Positions 58,371 through 64,000 of a stretch of DNA of 64,000 bases are shown in pieces (the first letter of the stretch is position 1; every line of letters begins with the position of its first letter). The notes beneath the pieces were generated by a model. It worked only from the letters and a program-made list of their open reading frames with translations. It had not been told where the DNA came from and made no database searches. The DNA is from Methylotenera sp. (GTDB taxonomy: Bacteria; Pseudomonadota; Gammaproteobacteria; Burkholderiales; Methylophilaceae). Both the position numbers and the translations under genes were made by a program. Where the stretch lies: contig NZ_JAUXOY010000030.1 in assembly GCF_030684185.1 (NCBI RefSeq), positions 180,237 through 244,236 on the forward strand, in the 5' to 3' direction.

Positions 58371-58967
58371 TTAAATGTTTTTGCGTGCATAGTCAATCTT
58401 TCTGGGAAGCTCTTCCCAGAAGGTTGCGACAGTTTGAATGAGCTGGCGAAGCTGCTCCGAAGAAATAGAAACCGTTGGCAAATGTCTCTTATCCTTTGGG
58501 TCGTAGAAAAACTCTGGATAAGTTTTCATCGCAGCGTCAAATTTTTTACTTGGGCCATGCTTAAAAGCATTTACGACTATTCGAGCTCTGTTGAGCTCCT
58601 GCCAGTGCTCATCCTTCGCCGTTGCGTCGAAGGTGCTCATGAGTACTCTCTTTCCGTATTGAACAATGTTTTCTCCTTTGTTCAACGGCGGAATTTCTAT
58701 GTCGGACCTACCCTTTTGTTCGATAAATAGCTCTTGTAACTGACGTTCCCACATATGGAAGGTTGATACAAAGCCAAGCACTCCCAGCTCTTGTTTTGCC
58801 CAGTTCTCTGCAATGTTTTCAAACCCCTCCTCTATGGACGATTCCCGCTTGGCTTCTTGCTTGATTATAGGAAAGAGCAGTGTAAAAAATAGTGTTTCTT
58901 GGTGGTACGCATGCACCGCCTTGATCGATAATCCATCGTATGGATAAGGGTAAGTTATCTTGGACAT
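58371..58967 (-). CDS. Hypothetical protein with possible HEPN-like motif
   Basis: Family not recognised; 198 residues, all-helical in character. The central LNRARIVVNAFKHGPSKKF resembles the Arg...His-Gly signature of HEPN-type nucleases and antitoxin-like helical bundles (Arg, Asn, Lys-His-Gly at helix spacing). Earlier HMWERQLQELFIEQK could be its partner helix. HEPN proteins are often defence or toxin RNases, so its place in an accessory island fits, but this is a motif-level guess. The ATG at 58967 has no strong ribosome site. The frameshifted gene follows on the same strand after 34 bases. Confidence 0.55.
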   Translation of the reverse strand: MSKITYPYPYDGLSIKAVHAYHQETLFFTLLFPIIKQEAKRESSIEEGFENIAENWAKQELGVLGFVSTFHMWERQLQELFIEQKGRSDIEIPPLNKGENIVQYGKRVLMSTFDATAKDEHWQELNRARIVVNAFKHGPSKKFDAAMKTYPEFFYDPKDKRHLPTVSISSEQLRQLIQTVATFWEELPRKIDYARKNI

Positions 58968-59361
58968 CTAACAGTTATTATGCAGTCGCATGCGTCCGTA
59001 TAATAATATTGAAAATGTTGATTTTGGCATATTGTTTTTCTTTTTAAATCTTGAAGTTAGGGTTTGTTCTGTCCGTATAATAATAAATTGCATCTACGTA
59101 CGCAACCCAATAGAGCTAATAGTGCATTTTTAAAGCAATACGGATTTTGAACGACAGTTTTGGGCTGGACGCTGTCATTAAATCAAGTCAGTGATTGAAA
59201 GTTATTAGTATTATTTTTGAGCATAGGCAGACCTTCTGAAATATTTTTAAAATGCAACAAAGTGAAACAAAAATAGTAATATACTTATTTATTTACGTTT
59301 CACTTTGTTGCATTTTTAATCTAAAGTGATACAATAGTCTTCCTTAAATAAGGATTCGTGA
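58968..59361. other. 394-base regulatory stretch of the defence island
   Basis: No gene is seen. It holds a direct repeat GTCCGTATAATAATA at 58994-59008 and 59071-59085 (77 bases apart, each containing a perfect TATAAT), the 20-base inverted repeat at 59249-59316, and a promoter for the plus-strand regulator. It is more AT-rich than its surroundings. Confidence 0.6.
59249..59316. promoter_or_regulatory. 20-base inverted-repeat operator with promoter
   Basis: AAAATGCAACAAAGTGAAAC (59249-59268) and GTTTCACTTTGTTGCATTTT (59297-59316) are perfect inverted copies with a 28-base spacer. The right arm overlaps a likely -35 (TTGCAT, 59308) with TACAAT (59330-59335) as -10, 16 bases away. The regulator gene starts 27 bases later, so it probably binds here to control its own gene and the ietAS-like genes. 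Confidence 0.75.
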
Positions 59362-59715
59362 ATGCCCAGAGTCGTAACCGATGATGAATTGCTTGCTGAA
59401 GTGCTAGCATTCGAAAAGACTGTAGGTAGCAGGTCAAAGTTGGCTATTAAATTAGGCATTGATCGCTCGACGTTTTGGCGGTTTTGCCGTACGGGTCGTG
59501 CAATTGATAAAACCCGGGAAGCGATACGTGAAGGGTTAATGCGCAACAAAAATGAAACAAATGGTAATTTTGGAAAAGTTAAAACTTCAATTGAAAATAC
59601 TTTTGTAGATAACATACGAGAAGACATGCAATCACTGCGCTCTTTGTGCACAACTGTTTTAACAGTTTTGGATGGGTACGAGAAACTTTTAGCAAATGGT
59701 ACGGCCAATAAGTAA
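59362..59715 (+). CDS. Probable DNA-binding regulator of the defence operon
   Basis: A 117-residue protein with a helix-turn-helix-like segment near residues 23-40: SRSKLAIKLGIDRSTFWRF, a typical pair of short helices with a Gly-Ile turn. A basic stretch (CRTGRAIDKTREAIREGLMRNK) follows, and the C-terminal half is a coiled helix (IREDMQSLRSLCTTVLTVLDGYEKLLANG) suited to dimerisation. The exact family is not known to me. The perfect inverted repeat upstream of its start fits autoregulation. It lies 38 bases before the AAA ATPase gene on the same strand. Confidence 0.7.
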   Translation: MPRVVTDDELLAEVLAFEKTVGSRSKLAIKLGIDRSTFWRFCRTGRAIDKTREAIREGLMRNKNETNGNFGKVKTSIENTFVDNIREDMQSLRSLCTTVLTVLDGYEKLLANGTANK

Positions 59716-59753
59716 AGTAGGAAATCTGCTTTTTATAGGTGGTGGAGGTGATT

Positions 59754-60758
59754 ATGGCAACGAAAACTCAACAGGACAGGCAAGCTCTTGAGCGAACAAT
59801 GAAGGCAATCATTGCGCGGTCCAAAAAGAGTAATCAACCACAGCTAATAGGGCTGGAGGAATCTGCTGTTCAATCAAAATCCATTTCAGTGGAAATACCA
59901 GAGCGTATAGCTGAACTTGTCTATGATATTCCGGCACAGAGACGGCTGGATGAGCTTGTCTTGAGCGAAGAGATTGTTAGCGAAGTTCAGGAATTTATTT
60001 TCGAATATTCTAATACTGCTTTACTGCGTTCCCATTCAATTGAACCTCGCCATACAGTGCTTTTAAAAGGGCCTCCAGGGAATGGAAAAACCAGTTTAGC
60101 CGAAGTATTTGCTACTGAATTGTCTTTGCCTTTGCTTTCCATAAGGTACGATGCGATTATAGATAGTTATTTAGGTGAAACTGCTAGCCGCCTAAAACGC
60201 TTAATGGATTTTGCAGAACAAATTCCATGCGTGCTTTTCTTTGATGAGTTTGATGCAGTTGGTAAAGAAAGAAGCGATGTACAGGAAACAGGCGAAATCA
60301 AACGAGTAGTTAGCTCATTGCTTGTTCAAATGGATCGTTTGCCATCACATACCATTGTTGTGTGTGCAACCAATCATCCAGAACTTTTAGACCGTGCAGT
60401 TTGGCGTCGTTTTGAATTAAAATTGGAAATAAATCCACCTGATCATTTCCAACTTGTGAAGTGGTTTGGTAATTTTAAGAAATCCATGGGTAAAGCAAGT
60501 GTCGGTATTACAGCTGATGACTTTGCCAAATACATGGAAGGTGAAACAATGGCTGGCGTTGAGTCGTTTATTTTGGATGTTCGGCGTAAAATAATTCTAT
60601 CGAAGGGGAAACTAAGTGCCTCCGAGGCGATAAAAAGTGTTCTGGGTAGATTGAAGAAAACAATAATTACTAATAATCCTGAGGAATCTCAGTCTCATGG
60701 CAACTCAACATCCAATCGTGCGAATCGCACGAGATCAGGTAGCAAAAAAACGAATTAA
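59754..60758 (+). CDS. ietA: AAA+ ATPase, IetA-like
   Basis: A 334-residue AAA+ ATPase of the IetAS system, which limits phages and stabilises plasmids together with a subtilisin-type protease. Start: ATG 59754, with a GGTGGAGGTG site; an upstream in-frame GTG was not used. Walker A is GPPGNGKT (residues 106-113), Walker B FFDEFDAV, the sensor-1 Asn is in VVCATNHPELL, and the arginine finger region is RAVWRRFELKL. The N-terminal about 90 residues are helical and may choose substrates. The protease gene starts inside its last 62 bases in another frame, so translation is coupled. Gene name by similarity of layout and domains, from memory of the system. Confidence 0.85.
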   Translation: MATKTQQDRQALERTMKAIIARSKKSNQPQLIGLEESAVQSKSISVEIPERIAELVYDIPAQRRLDELVLSEEIVSEVQEFIFEYSNTALLRSHSIEPRHTVLLKGPPGNGKTSLAEVFATELSLPLLSIRYDAIIDSYLGETASRLKRLMDFAEQIPCVLFFDEFDAVGKERSDVQETGEIKRVVSSLLVQMDRLPSHTIVVCATNHPELLDRAVWRRFELKLEINPPDHFQLVKWFGNFKKSMGKASVGITADDFAKYMEGETMAGVESFILDVRRKIILSKGKLSASEAIKSVLGRLKKTIITNNPEESQSHGNSTSNRANRTRSGSKKTN

Positions 60759-63276
60759 GGGGCAGAAACCACACTTCCCCAAAGCCATTGGGTACCAAAG
60801 GCAAAGGGAGCGATTATCAAAAACCTTTGATGATGCAGCGAAATCAATCGCTGATTGGGAAAAAGGTGCTCAAATTAGCGTAGACCCACGAGCTGTCGTT
60901 CCTGAGCGAGCGCTTGTTTTTGATTTATTGGGTCCAGTTGCAGAATTTCAGTTGGCCGCACAAGCCCTTGGCCTAGAATGGCTGATCAGTGAATCATCAG
61001 AAGAAGATGATGGTGCCGCCGATGATGAACTTCAAGGTCAAACCATCTACGTAACGATGCCCAGTGAAGCGGGACTTTATAAACTCTTAGCGATGTGGAA
61101 TCGCTACAAAAAGCCTCTTTCTCCGGAAAAGCACGAAAGACCATTCTGGAAAATCTTCGAATACCTTTGTGACCTCAGAGTATGGTCTGTTCAAGACCGG
61201 ATTGACCCTAGTGTCACGAATTTCATCAATAAACTCCTGGATGCGCAACCTGACCGCGTAGTGCAGGTTGAGTTGGATTTCTGGTACCGCAACGCTAAGG
61301 AGCGACGAGATAGTGCAATCAAGACATTGCTGACCATGCTCGATGAAGTGGGAGGCACATTAATAGACCTGGTTGAAATTGATGGAATCAGATATCAAGG
61401 TGCACTAATCGCAATTCCAGCGAAAGTCGCGAAGGAACTAGCTGGACGTGATGGTAAATTGGGAAGCTTGGATGAGATTATGACTATCCGTCCCCAGTCG
61501 GAATATGCTGATACTACGCAAGAGGATGAAATCGTTGAAGCCGGGACAGGTTTTGATTTCAGCACTACATTACCAACTGGACCTTGCATTACAGGCGTCC
61601 TAGATGGCTATCCAATTGTGAATCATGACTCTTTGGCTGGTCGAGTTATCGTAGAGGAAGTAGACATCGATAGTGCTCAAGTGCCTGCGTTAAACAGGGA
61701 GCATGGTACAGCTATGGCATCCATGATTTTGCATGGTGACATGGAAGTGTCACCACCACCGTCAATCACCCGGCCAATTGCAGCTTTTCCAATTTTATCT
61801 AAAAGTAAAAATGGTGAAGGTATCCCTACAAACAAACTTGCAATTGGTATTGTATTCAGAGCACTTTCAAGAGTGGTTGAACTCTCAAATGGAGATGGAC
61901 CACTGAAAGATATTACGGTCATTAATCACTCTATATGTGATACGAATGCACCGTTTGTCCGCAGGCCTTCCCCATGGGCAATGTTACTAGATTATTTCAG
62001 TCACCATCATCGACTGCTGTTCGTGATTAGTGCAGGGAATATTTATACCAAGTTTCCAGTGACTGACTATGCGACCAATGCAGATTTTGCAGCAGCAGCC
62101 CCAGATGAAAGGGAGGCTAGTATATTACTAGCCGTAGAAAAGTCGAAAGGGACTCGTTCAATTTTAAGCCCGGCAGAATCGGTTAATTCTATCACCGTCG
62201 GCGCATTACATCATGAGGCGAATACTAACCTGCCGGGTACCGCTACAGACCCCTATCCAACTGTTGTAATGACGAACTTAGTGTCCTCAGTAGGCTTTGG
62301 TGTAAATCGAAGCATCAAACCCGATGTAGTCGAGCAAGGCGGACGGTTTGCAGTGCGAGGATCAAATCATAGAGATGGTTATGTTGAAGTTCATCCTCAT
62401 ACAGCCACAGACTTAGGCCAAGTGAGTGCATGTCCTTCGAAAACCGGTAACTTACAGGCAACGAGAAGGACCGCGGGTACCAGTAATGCCACCGCACTAG
62501 TAACGCGCTCTTGTAACTTGATCGCTGATGCCTTAGACGAAGTTTTTGAAAATGACGGTGAGCGCTGGTTAGACCTGCAAACACGAGTTCCTATGCTAAA
62601 AGCACTACTTACCCATAGTTGTCATTGGGGGGATGTTGGGGAGATTCTTGAAGAAGCATTCCCACCGCAAGGACGGTATACATGGTTCAAGAGGCGCGAT
62701 ACTATTGCCAAGTTTTTAGGCTATGGAAAACCTCAAATCGATGAAATCCTATCCGGAACTACAAGAAGGATCACTTTGTTGGCTGAAGACACGATTAAAT
62801 CGGACCAACGCCACGAGTATACGATTCCAATTCCTCAATCCATGTTCAAATCACGTGAAATCAGGAAAGTTAAAATCACGCTGACTTGGACTGTCCCTGT
62901 TTTGACAGGGATGGCTGACTATCGGGGCATCGCACTTAAAATAGTTGATGCAGAAGGTAAATCTGAGTTTTGGAAAGGTTGTGACCGAGGTGATATTTTG
63001 CAACCAAATGGCAAGACCACGGCTAGAGGCACAATTATGCATTTGCTGCTGGAAGGCAAAACAGCACAGAAACTTAAGGATGATAATAAAAATCTGACCA
63101 TTGGTGTACAAGCACGCGCATTACATGGTTCGTTAGAACATGTGGCTGTTCCTTATGCTTTAGCAATTTCAATTGAGGTGGGGCAGTCAATTACTGCAAA
63201 TATTTATCAAGAAGTAAAAGGCGCGGTGAGAGTGCCGCAACGCATCAGACAGCGTGAACGTGTGGGAGGATCATAA
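60697..63276 (+). CDS. ietS: Subtilisin-like serine protease, IetS-like
   Basis: An 859-residue S8 protease that acts with the AAA ATPase. No signal peptide is seen, so it is cytosolic. The N-terminal about 290 residues are a non-catalytic domain. The triad is Asp303 (GVLDGYP), His336 (REHGTAMA) and Ser596 (GTSNATA), with oxyanion Asn448 (ISAGN). A beta-rich C-terminal domain covers residues about 690-850. Its ATG lies inside ietA, with a GAGGAA site upstream. A further gene starts on its stop codon (TAATG), so three genes are coupled. Known IetS proteins have the same layout as I recall it; the exact subfamily cannot be settled without a search. Confidence 0.87.
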   Translation: MATQHPIVRIARDQVAKKRIKGQKPHFPKAIGYQRQRERLSKTFDDAAKSIADWEKGAQISVDPRAVVPERALVFDLLGPVAEFQLAAQALGLEWLISESSEEDDGAADDELQGQTIYVTMPSEAGLYKLLAMWNRYKKPLSPEKHERPFWKIFEYLCDLRVWSVQDRIDPSVTNFINKLLDAQPDRVVQVELDFWYRNAKERRDSAIKTLLTMLDEVGGTLIDLVEIDGIRYQGALIAIPAKVAKELAGRDGKLGSLDEIMTIRPQSEYADTTQEDEIVEAGTGFDFSTTLPTGPCITGVLDGYPIVNHDSLAGRVIVEEVDIDSAQVPALNREHGTAMASMILHGDMEVSPPPSITRPIAAFPILSKSKNGEGIPTNKLAIGIVFRALSRVVELSNGDGPLKDITVINHSICDTNAPFVRRPSPWAMLLDYFSHHHRLLFVISAGNIYTKFPVTDYATNADFAAAAPDEREASILLAVEKSKGTRSILSPAESVNSITVGALHHEANTNLPGTATDPYPTVVMTNLVSSVGFGVNRSIKPDVVEQGGRFAVRGSNHRDGYVEVHPHTATDLGQVSACPSKTGNLQATRRTAGTSNATALVTRSCNLIADALDEVFENDGERWLDLQTRVPMLKALLTHSCHWGDVGEILEEAFPPQGRYTWFKRRDTIAKFLGYGKPQIDEILSGTTRRITLLAEDTIKSDQRHEYTIPIPQSMFKSREIRKVKITLTWTVPVLTGMADYRGIALKIVDAEGKSEFWKGCDRGDILQPNGKTTARGTIMHLLLEGKTAQKLKDDNKNLTIGVQARALHGSLEHVAVPYALAISIEVGQSITANIYQEVKGAVRVPQRIRQRERVGGS

Positions 63277-63917
63277 TGGCTTTATTTGATAGCGCAAATT
63301 CTTTAGGTAGTCAGTCAAATGAAGATATTGCTGAATATTTAACTTTAATCAATGACACTGTTGCAGCACAAGACTTCATTGGGGCAAATGTCGCCGGACA
63401 AGGTGGACTTTTCTCCACTAAAGCGTGGAAGCATAATGGATCAGTATTTGGATTTATCAATGACATACCAGATCCTACCACTGGGCTTTGCTTGATTCAA
63501 AATGCAAGTGCAATACAACCTGACGCAAGCTTAATAGGGCAATCAATAAAAATATCTTTGGATTGTTTTTATGTGCACTCATATCCTGGTTTTGGTGCAC
63601 ATAATGTCTTGTTTGATTTTGGTGGTAAGAGCCAAATCAATGCGGCTTTAGAAGATATTAGACATCCTTTAAAATTTCGAATTAACGATCAGGCAAACGC
63701 AAGCGTAAGTGGCACGCCTATTTTCCTAGGGCTGAATGTTAGTCAAAATGGCGTTTCCTTTGAAGGAAGAACCATTAATGTTGATAGTAGTGATGACCAG
63801 CAAATAATAGCCTTGTTCGAGTCAAGTGTTTTCAAAACTGGCTTAACCTTAATTAACACAGCTTGTAGCGCGTCAACTATCTTGTCCAGTTCAGCGACAA
63901 TTATCTTGTCTAGTTGA
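63276..63917 (+). pseudogene. Third gene of the IetAS-like operon, cut by an IS21-family end
   Basis: Family not recognised. The ATG shares a base with the ietS stop (TAATG), so it is translationally coupled and belongs to the operon. Residues 1-196 (to about 63863) read as a native soluble protein (SNEDIAEYLTLINDTVAAQDFIGANVAGQ, then WKHNGSVFGFINDIPDP). The last 17 residues (CSASTILSSSATIILSS) are encoded by the IS21-type terminal repeats that start at about 63864. The native 3' end was therefore replaced by the insertion; whether the truncated product works is unknown. Known IetAS systems have two genes as I recall, so this one is an addition. Confidence 0.75.
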
Positions 63918-64000
63918 CGCTGAGATTTTTACTACTGTTTTTGCATAGATGATTTTCTTCGGTAGCTGCCTCCTTCACACTGAATGATGGTGGCATGATG
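63864..64000 (-). mobile_element. End of an IS21-family insertion sequence
   Basis: Starts TGTAGCGCGTCAACTATC. Tandem terminal repeats with period 24 (AACTATCTTGTCCAGTT at 63875 and AATTATCTTGTCTAGTT at 63899) follow, the multiple-repeat end typical of IS21 elements. The istB end lies behind it on the minus strand. The other end is outside the window. Confidence 0.8.
63932..64000 (-). CDS. istB: IS21 helper ATPase IstB (C-terminal fragment)
   Basis: Only 22 codons and the stop are in the window. They read HHATIIQCEGGSYRRKSS then MQKQ, a close match to the usual IstB ending (HHA/C-x-I-x-x-x-x-x-S-Y/F-R). IstB is the AAA+ partner that targets the IstA transposase. The rest of the gene and istA should lie beyond base 64000. 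Confidence 0.7.
   Translation of the reverse strand, partial: HHATIIQCEGGSYRRKSSMQKQ

Overview
The window looks like a chromosomal stretch of a low-GC betaproteobacterium, most likely a methylotroph of the Methylophilaceae (Methylotenera-like). The main pointers are a formaldehyde-activating-enzyme (Fae) homologue, the betaproteobacterial style of the housekeeping genes, and the yqjD/yqjE pair. The genus assignment is inference. Everything here was read by eye: no search or alignment program was run.

Layout. 1-12.4 kb: end of priA, a tRNA-Gly(CCC), thiD-thiE-hemL, gltB-gltD and hemE. 12.5-16.1 kb: cytochrome b561, a metallo-beta-lactamase-fold protein, DoxX, a GNAT acetyltransferase, the Fae homologue and a small hypothetical gene. 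16.1-26.4 kb, all on the minus strand: yqjD/yqjE/yqjK-like genes, a Sel1-lytic transglycosylase, mutY, an AsmA-like protein, exoD-like, uppP, a YidB-like protein and an RsuA/RluB/E/F pseudouridine synthase. 26.6-28.7 kb: thiC behind a TPP riboswitch. 28.9-32.4 kb: a 48-residue membrane peptide, a PAP2 phosphatase, an LtaS-like sulfatase-fold transferase and a decayed transporter fragment. 32.4-35.7 kb: metR and metE, divergent, with a MetR-type operator between them. 35.7-38.7 kb: a small RiPP-like locus on the minus strand (MvdD-type ATP-grasp maturase remnant, 56-residue candidate precursor, ABC exporter). 38.9-43.4 kb: nrdA-nrdB behind NrdR-like boxes and a cobalamin riboswitch. 43.6-52.9 kb: a lipoprotein, then a TetR-controlled RND pump, a Pcm-like methyltransferase, a TolC-like channel, an isochorismatase-like hydrolase and a membrane-anchored hypothetical protein. 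53-57.5 kb: waaA and the split class II ribonucleotide reductase nrdJa-nrdJb. 57.6-64 kb: an accessory island.

How parts work together. Two ribonucleotide reductases are present. The B12-independent NrdAB has a cobalamin riboswitch in its leader and the B12-dependent NrdJab does not. Both have NrdR-like boxes, so B12 supply should decide which enzyme is made. The same genome carries the B12-independent methionine synthase MetE with its activator MetR. Thiamine genes appear as thiD-thiE and as riboswitch-controlled thiC.

The accessory island is the most unusual part. It has a probable autoregulated DNA-binding protein with a 20-bp inverted-repeat operator, an AAA+ ATPase and subtilisin-like protease pair resembling the IetAS anti-phage/plasmid-stability system, and a third gene coupled to the protease by a TAATG overlap. 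That third gene is cut by the end of an IS21-family element whose istB tail reaches the window edge. Upstream lie a gene with a possible HEPN-like motif and a probably frameshifted membrane-anchored gene.

The second candidate for something undescribed is the 35.7-38.7 kb RiPP-like locus. Its ATP-grasp maturase appears to have lost its central domain, while the precursor and exporter look intact.
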